Made by a program: the position numbers and the translations under genes | Source: Saprospiraceae bacterium | GTDB lineage: Bacteria > Bacteroidota > Bacteroidia > Chitinophagales > Saprospiraceae | Reading direction: 5' to 3' | Length of the DNA: 64,000 bases | Assembly: GCA_016718505.1 (NCBI GenBank) | Contig: JADKDE010000002.1 | Span: 744,001 to 808,000, forward strand | Part shown: positions 43,764 to 53,737 of the stretch, piece after piece | How the letters are laid out: every line of letters starts with the position of its first letter | Position numbering within the stretch: position 1 is the first letter of the stretch | The notes under the pieces: generated by a model | Told to the model about the DNA's origin: nothing | Database searches by the model: none | Seen by the model: only the letters and a program-made list of their open reading frames with translations

Positions 43764-44684
43764 CTATACTTTTTCTAAGAAAATTTCTGCCATCATACAC
43801 CGTGCACTGCCCCCACCATATGTTTCTATGGTGTTTAGATCTGCATACAACGGGGTGGTATGTTTGGTGATTTGACTCAATTGATTTGGATTTAAGCTGT
43901 TAAAAGCCTGTAAACTCATTGCCAAAAAGGTATTGTTGTCTTTGCCCTTTACCTGTAACATATTCCCAGCAAATTTATTCATTTGGTCAAGAGAAATTTC
44001 TATGATTTCTTTTTTTGTCTGATGAAGTGAATCGATCAAACTCTTTTTTTCTTCGGAATCTGGAATGGCATCGAGGCAAATTACGCAAAAATCGGTACCA
44101 AGAGACATCAATACATTCGTGTGATAAATCGAGTCTCCATTTTGGTCAAAGGCATCAAAAAGAACCATCCTATAGTCCATTATATTAGCCCATATTTTCA
44201 ATAATTTTTCATTCGTCCTGATGCTTCTATTGGCATATACGATTTTGTTTTTTCTATCCAAAATCATAGATCCAGTGCCCTCTAGGAACAATTCGTCCAC
44301 CTCTGCTCCCTCAAGATGAATTCTTCCTTGTAATTGAAATTTATTTTTTAAAATTTCTAAAATCCCTTTTCTGCGCTCTTTCCTCCTTAGAGGACTAAAC
44401 ATAGGGTAGGTAATAATAAGGCCATTTTCATGCAATGAAATCCAATTATTTGGAAAAACGGCATCCGGTTTTAAGTGAGTTAGACTATCTTCTATCACCA
44501 TGACGTCAACACCACTTTCTTTAAGCTTCGCTACGAACTGATCGAATTCTACGATGGCTTGCTGTTTTATCAATTCTTCAGAAGCCGTGGGTGGAGTCTG
44601 AAATGAATTGTTTTTTGCCGTCTCCTCGTTATACCCAAAAGAGACGGGCCTTACCATCATGATTATATTTGTTATTTGTTCCAT
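43764..44684 (-). CDS. ctlX: citrulline utilization hydrolase, CtlX-like
   Basis: 306 residues of the amidinotransferase fold. Active-site regions: DAVFPNNWISLHENGLIITY, LEGTGSMILDRKNKIVYANR, and YGGGSARCMMAEIF with the catalytic Cys at about 296. The family is related to arginine deiminase and is named CtlX for citrulline use. It converts guanidino or ureido compounds. It lies 4 bases after pruA on the same strand, so arginine/citrulline and proline breakdown are joined here. It converges with the rluA-like gene, leaving only 3 bases between stops. Confidence 0.82.
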   Translation of the reverse strand: MEQITNIIMMVRPVSFGYNEETAKNNSFQTPPTASEELIKQQAIVEFDQFVAKLKESGVDVMVIEDSLTHLKPDAVFPNNWISLHENGLIITYPMFSPLRRKERRKGILEILKNKFQLQGRIHLEGAEVDELFLEGTGSMILDRKNKIVYANRSIRTNEKLLKIWANIMDYRMVLFDAFDQNGDSIYHTNVLMSLGTDFCVICLDAIPDSEEKKSLIDSLHQTKKEIIEISLDQMNKFAGNMLQVKGKDNNTFLAMSLQAFNSLNPNQLSQITKHTTPLYADLNTIETYGGGSARCMMAEIFLEKV

Positions 44685-44688
44685 TTGA

Positions 44689-46320
44689 CTATGATTCTAG
44701 CATGAAAGGATAACTGAAATCTGTAGGCGATACAAAATTTTCTTTCATGGTTCTTGCTGAAATCCAACGCATTAAATTCAATGAAGATCCGGCCTTGTCA
44801 TTGGTTCCTGAGGCTCTTCCACCGCCAAATGGCTGCTGGTGTACTACGGCACCTGTTGGCTTATCATTGATGTAAAAATTGCCAGCAGTATGGCGAAGTA
44901 TTTCGGATGCTTTTACTATGACATTTCGATCTTTAGCGAATAATGCACCCGTTAATGCATAAGGCGATGTTTTATTTAAAATTTCTAAAGTGTCAAAAAA
45001 ATCTTGGTCTTGATAGACGAATATGGTTAGGACTGGACCAAATATTTCTTCACACATCGTCTTGTAATACGGATCTTTAGTAAGAATGACTGTAGGCTCT
45101 ATGAAATATCCTTGAGTTTTATCTCCCTTGCCTCCAATTACTATTTCTACGCTTGGGTCATTTTTTGCATTGCTGATATAATTCATTATTTTGTCAAAAG
45201 ATTTTTCGTCTATGACTGCATTTATGAAATTGGTAAAATCCTCCACAGTTCCCATCTTGCATTTCGCCAAGTCTTCCTTCATGTATTTCAATACTTCTGG
45301 CCAAAGCGATTGAGGGATATATGCCCTTGAAGCGGCTGAGCATTTTTGACCTTGAAATTCAAATGCACCTCTTGTTAGACCAACTGCGACAGCTTTTGGA
45401 TCGGCCGAAGGATGGGCTACGACATAATCTTTGCCACCAGTCTCACCTACGATGCGTGGATATGAATGATAAGTATGTATATGATCTCCGATGGTTTTCC
45501 ATATTTGTTGAAAAACTTCCGTACTTCCTGTATAATGAATCCCTGCAAAAGCTGGATGAGAAAAAATCACTTTACCAGCATCCGCACCCCCTACATATAC
45601 CAAATTTATTACTCCGTCTGGAAGTCCTGCTTCTTGGAAAATTTTCATCAACAAATGTGCTGAATATATCTGTGTTTCACTGGGTTTCCAAACAACGGTG
45701 TTACCCATCATCGCGGGAGCTGTCGGTAGATTGCCTGCAATCGCAGTAAAGTTAAATGGCGTAAGTGCAAAAACAAATCCTTCCAACGCTCTATATTCTA
45801 CCTTATTCCAAGTCTGAGCTGGGCTATATGGCTGATTTTTATAAATTTCGGACATGAAATGAACATTGAATCTCAGGAAATCAACCAATTCGCAAATGCA
45901 ATCAATTTCCGCTTGATATACATTTTTTGATTGACCCAACATCGTTGCTGTGGACATTTGTGATCTGTAAGGCCCAGCCATCAAATCTGCAGCTTTTAAG
46001 AAGATGGCAGCTCGATCTTGCCAATCCATAGACTCCCAAGATGGCTTAGCTGCTAATGCGGCTTCTATGGCCATTTCTACTTCTTTGGGTCCACATTTAT
46101 AATAGTGCCCCAAAGTGTGATTAATCTCGTGGGGTGGATGTATTCGCTTACGATCACCAGTTTTGACTTCATTGCCATTGATTACGCTATAAATTTCAAG
46201 TTCTTGACTTTTAGCAACTTTGATGGACTCTTTGAGCGCTAACTTTTCCTTGCTACCTGGCAGATAGGTCAATATTGGTTCATTTTTTACTTCAGGAAGT
46301 TTGAACAATCCATTTGGCAT
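44689..46320 (-). CDS. pruA: L-glutamate gamma-semialdehyde dehydrogenase
   Basis: 543 residues, the size of the dedicated 1-pyrroline-5-carboxylate dehydrogenase. Catalytic Glu293 lies in RIVGETGGKDYVVAH and Cys327 in EFQGQKCSAASRAY; other motifs are ALTPFNFTAIAGNLPT and PFGGGRASGTNDKAGS. It oxidises glutamate semialdehyde to glutamate using NAD+. It lies between coaD (18 bases upstream) and ctlX, all on the minus strand. No proline dehydrogenase is in the window. Confidence 0.93.
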   Translation of the reverse strand: MPNGLFKLPEVKNEPILTYLPGSKEKLALKESIKVAKSQELEIYSVINGNEVKTGDRKRIHPPHEINHTLGHYYKCGPKEVEMAIEAALAAKPSWESMDWQDRAAIFLKAADLMAGPYRSQMSTATMLGQSKNVYQAEIDCICELVDFLRFNVHFMSEIYKNQPYSPAQTWNKVEYRALEGFVFALTPFNFTAIAGNLPTAPAMMGNTVVWKPSETQIYSAHLLMKIFQEAGLPDGVINLVYVGGADAGKVIFSHPAFAGIHYTGSTEVFQQIWKTIGDHIHTYHSYPRIVGETGGKDYVVAHPSADPKAVAVGLTRGAFEFQGQKCSAASRAYIPQSLWPEVLKYMKEDLAKCKMGTVEDFTNFINAVIDEKSFDKIMNYISNAKNDPSVEIVIGGKGDKTQGYFIEPTVILTKDPYYKTMCEEIFGPVLTIFVYQDQDFFDTLEILNKTSPYALTGALFAKDRNVIVKASEILRHTAGNFYINDKPTGAVVHQQPFGGGRASGTNDKAGSSLNLMRWISARTMKENFVSPTDFSYPFMLES

Positions 46321-46338
46321 AATTTGTATGTTTTTATT

Positions 46339-46805
46339 TTATAAAGTTACTAAATTCTTGATAGCTTTTGGTAGAAAAGGCGCAGCATTTCCTTTGCCTT
46401 TGATGATCTCTCTGACGATCGTGGATGAAATATGAGAAAAACTTGGCTGACTGATGAAAAATATCGTTTCTAGGTCTTTACCCACGATTTGATTCAATTG
46501 AGAGATCGTTTTTTCATAATCAAAATCTGATGCATTCCTAAGACCCCTGACCAGAAATTTTGCATTTTTTTTCATGCAATAATGAGCTGTCAAGCCTTCA
46601 AAACTATCCACTTCCACATTCGGTATTTCTCGGCTCACCATTTCCAACCATTTAAGCCTGTCTTCCAAGCTAAATAAACTTTGCTTAGAATTGTTTATCC
46701 CAACGGCCACTATTATTTTATCAAAAATATGACTGGCTCTCACTAAGATATCCTCGTGGCCACTCGTGATGGGGTCAAATGAACCAGGAAAACAGCAATT
46801 TTCAT
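46339..46805 (-). CDS. coaD: pantetheine-phosphate adenylyltransferase, frame broken
   Basis: The C-terminal 134 residues (from 46743) are clear CoaD: IFDKIIVAVGINNSKQSLFS, VRGLRNASDFDYEK, FISQPSFSHISSTIVREI. The start is ATG at 46805, and the missing N-terminus reads MKIAVFPGSFDPITSGHEDI when one C is restored at the CCAGG site 46784-46788 (minus strand TTTCCTGG should be TTCCCTGG). The restored part has the TxGH motif (ITSGHEDI). CoaD makes dephospho-CoA from phosphopantetheine and ATP. It is normally essential, so the break is very probably not real. Confidence 0.88.
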
Positions 46806-46911
46806 GTAAGCTAATTTGTTACGAAGGTAGGAATTTTTTTTAAAATTTTTGAACTAAGAATGGCACCCATTGAAATTTATTTAAAAACTCTTAAACCTTT
46901 GAAAGTTTCCT

Positions 46912-47556
46912 GTGTTCTTAGGAGATTATATTACTATACAAGGATTGAAATCACAAATTATACGTCAGGCTTCCAAATTGTTTTTGAAATTTGGAATCAG
47001 ATCGGTCACGATGGAAGACATCTCAAAACGGCTGGGTATCTCCAAGAAGACCCTGTACCAGTGTTTTGAGACCAAAGATGACTTGATAAAAGAGGTTGTT
47101 TTGACGCATTTTGGCAAGGAAAATGAAAAATTTTCAAGCATAAAATTTGAAACTACCAACGCCATCGATGAGATGATTCTCATTTTTGAACATATCTTGA
47201 CTTTATTGGATGATTTATCACCCACAGCGATTCATGATCTCAAAAAATATCATCAAGACTTGTGGAAATACTATGAAGTAGATCACAAGCAAGTGATAGA
47301 ACAAAATATTAAAAAAAATCTCGAGACGGGTAAAAGTCAAGGATTATACCGAGAAAGTATCGATGTTAATGTCATTGCAAAAGTATATTCCAACTTGGCG
47401 TTGTTCGTAACGGATCATAACTTTTTATCTCAATTTGACTTGACGACAACCGAAGTTTACAAGCAAATCATTCAGTACCACATTTTTGGGATTGCTTCTG
47501 AAAAGGGAAATCTCCATCTTTTAACCACAGGCTTAAATTCAAGAGCATTTAAATAA
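46912..47556 (+). CDS. TetR family transcriptional regulator
   Basis: 214 residues from GTG 46912; TTG at 46945 would remove 11 residues and places the first helix closer to the usual distance. The helix-turn-helix is GIRSVTMEDISKRLGISKKT, then LYQCFETKDDLIKEV. The C-terminal ligand domain is helical and unassigned. It stands 4 bases before a TolC/adaptor/RND operon on the same strand. Such regulators usually repress the pump until a ligand binds; this is inferred from position. Confidence 0.82.
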   Translation: MFLGDYITIQGLKSQIIRQASKLFLKFGIRSVTMEDISKRLGISKKTLYQCFETKDDLIKEVVLTHFGKENEKFSSIKFETTNAIDEMILIFEHILTLLDDLSPTAIHDLKKYHQDLWKYYEVDHKQVIEQNIKKNLETGKSQGLYRESIDVNVIAKVYSNLALFVTDHNFLSQFDLTTTEVYKQIIQYHIFGIASEKGNLHLLTTGLNSRAFK

Positions 47557-47560
47557 AAAT

Positions 47561-48955
47561 ATGAAAATGACCATAAAGAAAAAATTGGGATTGTCTATAG
47601 TCCTTTTATGTACCCACATCCATTTATTTAGTCAGGCGGCATTTAGCCTCGATCAAGCAGTGCAGTATGCTTTGAACAATCACAATGAAGTGAAAAAATC
47701 ACTAATCGCTGTAGAAGACGCTATTTATACCTCTAAAGAGTATAAAGCAATTGGTATGCCTAAGCTGAATGGAAAAATCGATTATAATTATTTTATCAAG
47801 ATACCAACTCAAATTCTGCCCGATTTCTTAAGTCCCGTTGTAGATGGAAAACTATTGGGTTATGGTTTGATTCAACCCAATCAACTGCCCCCACCGACGA
47901 ATGCAGGCTTCCCAGCACAATTTGGAACCAAAAATAACTTGACGGCAGGGCTTGAATTAGGCGCCTTATTATTCGATGGACAATTTTTCGTTGGATTGGA
48001 AGCTCAGAGATTGCTTAAAGAACTATACGTTAAACAAAAAGATATCACAAATTATCAGATTAAAAATAATGTGATAAAGGCGTATTTATCCATTTTAATA
48101 GCAGAAAAAAATAAATCTTTGTTATTGAAAAATATTGCCAATGTCGAAACAACACTAAAGGAAATCAAGGCAATCAACAAGGCTGGATTTGTTGAGCAAT
48201 TGGACGTGGATAGATTGGAACTCACTTTGCAAAATGTAAGAACTGAATTGGATAAAGTTGACAATCTCATCGAATTAACCAAGAATTTGTTGAAATTTCA
48301 AATGGGATATCCTCAAGAAGATCCTATACAACTTACAGAGGATTTGGACATGTTGGTAAATCGAATGAAAGTGGATAAGTCTGAGCTGGATCAAAATTTG
48401 TCAATTCAGAATCGTCCAGAATACCCTGTGATGCAGACTGGACTTAGGTTATTGGATATGAAATTGAAAGCCATCAAGGCTGGTTATCTTCCTACGGTAG
48501 TCGGATTTGGATCATATTCTTATAGCCTTCAAAGAACCAATTTGTTTGACAAAAATGATAACAAAGCATTTCCGACAGGGGTGATAGGATTAAATGTTAA
48601 TGTTCCAATTTTTGATGGCTTCGATAAATCCTCTAAAATGCAGCGAACTAAGCTTGAGATCTCAAAAGCCAAATTAAATATTTCTGATTTTGAAAGAGGG
48701 ATCACTCTAGAAACTCAGAATGCTAAAACGGCAATGAAAAATGCCTTCAAATCCTTGGAAAATGCAGAAAGAAGCCTTACTCTCGCTCAAAGAATTTACG
48801 ATATTACCCAAAAGAAGTATAAAGCAGGTGTTGGCACGAGTCTGGAAATCGTACAAGCTGAACGAGACCTATTTACTGCCCAGTCGGGTGAAATAAATGC
48901 GCTTTTTGGATTGATATCCGCCAAGGTAGATTTGGATAAAGCCCTAGGAAAATAA
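47561..48955 (+). CDS. TolC-family outer-membrane efflux protein (multidrug)
   Basis: 464 residues; the signal peptide ends near LFSQAAF (MKMTIKKKLGLSIVLLCTHI). TolC-type repeats AVQYALNNHNEVKKSLIAVE and RIYDITQKKYKAGVGTSLEI are present. It is the outer-membrane channel of the tripartite pump with the adaptor and RND genes that follow. It starts 4 bases after the TetR stop, so the regulator and pump form one operon. Confidence 0.85.
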   Translation: MKMTIKKKLGLSIVLLCTHIHLFSQAAFSLDQAVQYALNNHNEVKKSLIAVEDAIYTSKEYKAIGMPKLNGKIDYNYFIKIPTQILPDFLSPVVDGKLLGYGLIQPNQLPPPTNAGFPAQFGTKNNLTAGLELGALLFDGQFFVGLEAQRLLKELYVKQKDITNYQIKNNVIKAYLSILIAEKNKSLLLKNIANVETTLKEIKAINKAGFVEQLDVDRLELTLQNVRTELDKVDNLIELTKNLLKFQMGYPQEDPIQLTEDLDMLVNRMKVDKSELDQNLSIQNRPEYPVMQTGLRLLDMKLKAIKAGYLPTVVGFGSYSYSLQRTNLFDKNDNKAFPTGVIGLNVNVPIFDGFDKSSKMQRTKLEISKAKLNISDFERGITLETQNAKTAMKNAFKSLENAERSLTLAQRIYDITQKKYKAGVGTSLEIVQAERDLFTAQSGEINALFGLISAKVDLDKALGK

Positions 48956-48986
48956 TAATTTAATCAAAACAATAATATTTTGTCTT

Positions 48987-50129
48987 ATGAACAAATTTAA
49001 TATTTTAATACTTGTCTTCGTTTCGATTTTATTCGGTTGTGGTGGATCTAGTACAGATACTCAAGGCGATAAATCGGCCAAATTGACTGAATTGAAGAAG
49101 CAGTATAATGAAATAGGAGACCAAATCTCTCAGTTGGAAAAAGAAATCAACAAAGAAAATGGCAACAATGGCTCCAGTGCAAAAGTTAATTTGGTAGCTG
49201 CAAGAAAAGCTCAGCCCGAAGTATTTAACCATTATATCGAATTGCAGGGGAGAATAGCGTCTGATAAGGAAATCAATGTTAACCCAAAAATACCTGGAAT
49301 TGTAACTCGAATATTGGTAGAGGTTGGCGCACAAGTAAAGGCTGGCCAAACACTGGCGCTTTTGGATGATGCTGTGGCAAATCAAGGATTGGCGGAATTA
49401 CAGCATGGTATAGATTTCGCTCGGGATGTTTATGAAAAACAAAAATCATTGTGGGATCAAAAGATTGGAAGTGAAATTCAGTATTTGAGTGCAAAATCAA
49501 ATCTTGAATCCCTAGAGAAGAAAATGAAAACCATGCTCGAGCAAGTAGATCATTACAAAATAAAATCACCAATCGCAGGAACAGTTGATCAAATCGATAT
49601 AAAAATCGGCCAAGCTGCAAGTCCTGGATTTCCATGTATCAAAGTCGTTAATACCTCCCGTTTGAAAGCAAAAGCTGATTTGGCTGAGGCTTATTTGGCG
49701 AAAGTAAAGGCTGGCAACCAAGTACTTATCCATCTTCCAGATATAGATAAAAATATTGCTACAAGAATTAAATATGTAGGTCAATCGGTGAGTGCATTGA
49801 ATAGAACTTTCCCTGTAGAGGCTGATCTTTCGGGTAATTTAGATGGTGTGAGACCTAACATGATGGCTGTATTTAAAATCGTGGATTATAGCAAACCTAA
49901 TTGTTTTGTATTGCCAATAAATGTTGTGCAAAAAGGCATGGATGGTGATTTTGTATTGTTAGGAGTACAAAAAGGCGATAAATGGATTGCTCAAAAAGTT
50001 CCAGTCAAAACAGGTTTATATTACAATGATAAAATCGAAATAAAAGAAGGCTTGAAGTCTGGTGACTTAGTGATTGAAACAGGCTTTCAGGAGTTAAATA
50101 ACGGAGATTTTATCGAAATTCAAAAATAA
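48987..50129 (+). CDS. RND efflux periplasmic adaptor (AcrA-like)
   Basis: 380 residues. The lipoprotein signal ends at Cys18 (VSILFGCGGSS). A short coiled coil (LTELKKQYNEIGDQISQLEK) precedes the membrane-fusion-protein body: VEVGAQVKAGQTLALLDDAV and KIKSPIAGTVDQIDIKIGQA are the lipoyl halves. It connects the RND pump to the TolC channel. It starts 31 bases after the TolC gene and stops 57 bases before the RND gene. Confidence 0.87.
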   Translation: MNKFNILILVFVSILFGCGGSSTDTQGDKSAKLTELKKQYNEIGDQISQLEKEINKENGNNGSSAKVNLVAARKAQPEVFNHYIELQGRIASDKEINVNPKIPGIVTRILVEVGAQVKAGQTLALLDDAVANQGLAELQHGIDFARDVYEKQKSLWDQKIGSEIQYLSAKSNLESLEKKMKTMLEQVDHYKIKSPIAGTVDQIDIKIGQAASPGFPCIKVVNTSRLKAKADLAEAYLAKVKAGNQVLIHLPDIDKNIATRIKYVGQSVSALNRTFPVEADLSGNLDGVRPNMMAVFKIVDYSKPNCFVLPINVVQKGMDGDFVLLGVQKGDKWIAQKVPVKTGLYYNDKIEIKEGLKSGDLVIETGFQELNNGDFIEIQK

Positions 50130-50186
50130 AACGAAGTATAACCCAAGCCTTGGGTATCAACATTTAAGCTAATAATCCACATTCGT

Positions 50187-53100
50187 ATGATTAATAAAAT
50201 TAAGGAGTTCGGGCCCTCTAGTTGGTCTATAGATAATAAAACGAGCATTTACATATTGACGATCATCATCACCCTAGCTGGACTGATGTCATATAATGCT
50301 TTGCCAAAGGAACAATTTCCTGAGATTGTTTTTCCACAATTAATGGTCAATACAATCTATCCTGGGACATCCCCGACCGATATGGAGAATATCGTGACAA
50401 AACATATCGAGAAACAGGTAAAATCTATCTCAGGGGTTAAAAAAGTGAACAGCAATTCCATCCAAGATTTTTCAATGATCAACATTGAATTTAATACCAA
50501 TGTGGATGTTGCGGTCGCAAAACAGAAAGTGAAGGATGCCGTGGATAAAGCTAAGACAGATCTTCCGAAAGACTTACCTTCTCCACCCGACGTTATTGAA
50601 ATAGATGTCTCTCAAATCCCGATTATGAATATTCATATATCTGGGGATTATGGGGTCGATCGATTAAAGAAATATGCCGATTTGATGCAGGAAAAAATCG
50701 AAGGAATGACCGAAATTACCCGAGTTGATATCGTTGGTGCGTTGACTAAGGAGGTACAAGTGGATGTCGATATGTATCGTATGGCTGCAGCCAATATTAG
50801 TTTTGGTGACGTAGAAAGAGCTATTGCATATGAAAATATGACCATATCTGGAGGTGCGATCGATATTGGAAATGTTAAAAGAAATATTAATATCGTGGGT
50901 CAGTTTACGGACCCTAGACAATTAGAGAATATTATCATCAGAGGTGCGTCAGGGGCTACGGTTTTTCTTCGTGACATCGCTACCATAGTCAATGGCTACA
51001 AGGATCAAGAAAGTTTTGCACGGTTGGATGGAAAAAACGTAATAACGTTGAATGTAATCAAGAGAAGTGGTGAAAATCTCATCATTGCCTCGGATAAAAT
51101 TCGCGATTTGGCCACTAAAATGGAAAAAGAAGATTTTCCCTCTGGACTTAAGGTTACGATTACGGGAGACCAAAGTACCACCACAAGAACCACACTACAC
51201 GACTTAATTAACACCATCATTATTGGCTTCGTATTGGTTACTTTGATTCTGATGTTTTTCATGGGAGCTACCAATGCCATTTTTGTAGGTTTATCGGTTC
51301 CTATCTCGATGTGCATAGCCTTTTTGATTATGCCTTCGCTTGGATTTACGCTCAATATGATCGTTTTGTTTTCATTTTTGCTGGCTTTGGGTATCGTCGT
51401 GGATGACGCCATCGTAGTGATAGAAAATACGCATAGGATATTTAATAATGGAAAAATCCCTATCAAACAAGCTGCAAAATATGCTTGTGGGGAGGTGTTC
51501 TTGCCAGTATTTTCAGGAACGATGACGACGCTGGCTCCATTTATTCCACTTGCATTTTGGCAAGGAGTCATTGGAAAATTTATGTTCTTCCTTCCGATTA
51601 CGTTGATTGTGACTTTATTGGCTTCCTTAGTGGTAGCATATATCATTAACCCTGTTTTTGCGGTTGATTTCATGAAGCCTCACGACGAGAATGTGGGCAA
51701 GGGAAAAATCACCAAGGGTTTTAAAATTACCACAGTTGTATTTTTAGCGATGGCGATATTGTTTTATATCGGTGGATCCTTTGGGATGGGTAATTTTACT
51801 GTATTTTTATACTTTATGTACCTGTTGCATCATTTTGTTTTAGAGCGTGCAATTCAAGGGTTTCAGGAAGTTGTATGGCCCAAAGTTCAAGATTTATATG
51901 GCAGGATGATGACAGTATTACTTAAAGGGTATCGGCCTGTTGGTTTATTGGTCGCTACTATAGTGTTGTTCATTTTTACGCTTATTTTGACTGGTAAATT
52001 TGCCCCTAACATTGTATTCTTCCCTCAAGCAGAACCCAATTTTGTATATGCCTATATAACTCTGCCGGTGGGTACAAACCAAAACTATACGGATTCAATC
52101 ACCCAAATCGTCGAAGGTAGGGTTCAACATGTCCTTGGGAAAGACAATCCTGTCGTCAATTCTATCATAGCAAACGTAGCCGTGGGAGCCAATGATCCTA
52201 GATCAATGGATTTGTCTTCTAGTTCTCACTTGGGCAAAGTGACTGTTGCATTCGTTGAATATGGTAAAAGAAACGGAGTCTCAACGGCAGATTATCTGGA
52301 TCAGATCAGAGATGCTGTCAAAGGAATTCCAGGTGCTCAAATTATAGTAGAGCAAGAAGAGGGCGGTCCACCAACAGGTAAGCCCATAAGTATTGAAATT
52401 TCAGGCGATAAATTTGATGATTTAACCAAAACGTCACAAGAATTATTAACGTTTTTGAATAAAAAACAAATACCTGGTGTGGAGGAACTCAAATCTGACT
52501 TGGTCGCTTCGAAGCCGCAAATACTGGTGAGTGTAGATCGAGAGAGAGCCAATAGAGAAGGAATTTCTACAGCACAAATTGGTATGGAGATTAGAACTGC
52601 CGTTTTTGGAAAAGAAGTGTCAAAGTTCAAGGAAGACAACGATGAGATTCCTATCATGTTGAGATATCAAAGCGATCAAAGAAACAATGTAAATATCCTG
52701 ATGAATACCCCTATTGGATATAGAGACATGGTGATGATGGGTCAGTTGAGACAAGTCCCTTTATCGTCTGTGGCTAGCGTAAGTTTTGATAATACCTTCG
52801 GGGGTATCAAGAGAAAAAATTCAAAAAGAATGGTAACCATTTCTTCTAATGTTCTCAATGGTTTTAATCCTAATGAAGTCGTGACTAGTGTACAACAAGC
52901 TGTAGAAGGGTATTCTATCCCTGACGGAATTTTAATAAATATGGCTGGTGAACAAGAGGAACAGAAGGAAACTGGAGCTTTTTTAGGAAATGCAATGCTG
53001 GTTTCACTTGGATTGATATTTTTGATCTTGGTGACTCAGTTTAATTCCCTGTCAAAACCCTTAATCATCTTGTCGGAGATCCTATTTTCCATTATCGGTG

Positions 53101-53579
53101 TATTGCTTGGATTTATCATATTCAGGATGGATATTTCGATCGTCATGACGGGTATTGGTGTTGTGGCTTTGGCGGGTATCGTGGTGCGAAATGGTATCTT
53201 GTTGGTGGAGTTTACTGATATACTTCTAGAAGAGGGTTATGAACTGAAAGATGCCATTATAGAGGCAGGAAAAACTAGGATGACGCCAGTAATCCTGACG
53301 GCGACGGCTACAATTTCTGGCTTGATACCATTGGCGATAGGTTTGAATTTGGATTTTGTAAAATTATTCACGGAGTTTAATCCACATATATATTTTGGCG
53401 GAGATAGTGTTGCTTTTTGGGGCCCGCTTTCGTGGACGATGATATTTGGATTGGCTTTTGCTACGATACTTACATTGGTGCTGGTACCAGCTATGCTATT
53501 GATTTCGGAGGGTCTAAAGCGCAAATATATACCTAAGAAAGTAGTAGAAGAACCAATAGATGTAGAGATCGCTATCTAG
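50187..53579 (+). CDS. RND multidrug efflux permease, AcrB-like
   Basis: 1130 residues, an HAE-type RND pump. The proton relay motif is LALGIVVDDAIVVIENTHRI with paired Asp. Other markers are GTSPTDMENIVTKHIEKQVK near the N-terminus and the second-half GIVVRNGILLVEFTDILLEE. Membrane segments group as expected (helices 1, 2-6, 7, 8-12). Unlike the CzcA pump of this window it has the VVDDA instead of the DFG..DGA motif. It pumps organic compounds out together with the two genes upstream. Confidence 0.92.
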   Translation: MINKIKEFGPSSWSIDNKTSIYILTIIITLAGLMSYNALPKEQFPEIVFPQLMVNTIYPGTSPTDMENIVTKHIEKQVKSISGVKKVNSNSIQDFSMINIEFNTNVDVAVAKQKVKDAVDKAKTDLPKDLPSPPDVIEIDVSQIPIMNIHISGDYGVDRLKKYADLMQEKIEGMTEITRVDIVGALTKEVQVDVDMYRMAAANISFGDVERAIAYENMTISGGAIDIGNVKRNINIVGQFTDPRQLENIIIRGASGATVFLRDIATIVNGYKDQESFARLDGKNVITLNVIKRSGENLIIASDKIRDLATKMEKEDFPSGLKVTITGDQSTTTRTTLHDLINTIIIGFVLVTLILMFFMGATNAIFVGLSVPISMCIAFLIMPSLGFTLNMIVLFSFLLALGIVVDDAIVVIENTHRIFNNGKIPIKQAAKYACGEVFLPVFSGTMTTLAPFIPLAFWQGVIGKFMFFLPITLIVTLLASLVVAYIINPVFAVDFMKPHDENVGKGKITKGFKITTVVFLAMAILFYIGGSFGMGNFTVFLYFMYLLHHFVLERAIQGFQEVVWPKVQDLYGRMMTVLLKGYRPVGLLVATIVLFIFTLILTGKFAPNIVFFPQAEPNFVYAYITLPVGTNQNYTDSITQIVEGRVQHVLGKDNPVVNSIIANVAVGANDPRSMDLSSSSHLGKVTVAFVEYGKRNGVSTADYLDQIRDAVKGIPGAQIIVEQEEGGPPTGKPISIEISGDKFDDLTKTSQELLTFLNKKQIPGVEELKSDLVASKPQILVSVDRERANREGISTAQIGMEIRTAVFGKEVSKFKEDNDEIPIMLRYQSDQRNNVNILMNTPIGYRDMVMMGQLRQVPLSSVASVSFDNTFGGIKRKNSKRMVTISSNVLNGFNPNEVVTSVQQAVEGYSIPDGILINMAGEQEEQKETGAFLGNAMLVSLGLIFLILVTQFNSLSKPLIILSEILFSIIGVLLGFIIFRMDISIVMTGIGVVALAGIVVRNGILLVEFTDILLEEGYELKDAIIEAGKTRMTPVILTATATISGLIPLAIGLNLDFVKLFTEFNPHIYFGGDSVAFWGPLSWTMIFGLAFATILTLVLVPAMLLISEGLKRKYIPKKVVEEPIDVEIAI

Positions 53580-53590
53580 TAAAACAAAGC

Positions 53591-53720
53591 TAGTGCGTGA
53601 AGGATCGGAGAGGAGACGAAGTCTGTCATGTCCTGATTAGCTTGAGCTAGTCAAGACATGACGGAACCCTCGAAGAGCCTGACCCAATCTCGTCACCAAG
53701 ACGAGAGCAGGGACACGCCC
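53591..53720 (+). repeat. structured intergenic repeat, copy F
   Basis: Starts TAGTGCGTGAAGGATCGGAG and ends GGGACACGCCC. Pairings: terminal GCGTG (53595-53599) with CACGC (53714-53718); apical GTCATGTC (53625-53632) with GACATGAC (53655-53662), extended inside by TGAxTAGCT / AGCTAGTCA; and the 3' hairpin CTCGT-CACCAAG-ACGAG. It lies between the convergent RND and LysM genes, where it could also end transcription. Confidence 0.8.
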
Positions 53721-53737
53721 ATATACAGCAAAAAAAC

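Noticed and set aside
51005..51673. 222-codon minus-strand open frame inside the RND pump gene
   Set aside because: It lies antisense within a fully conserved RND transporter.
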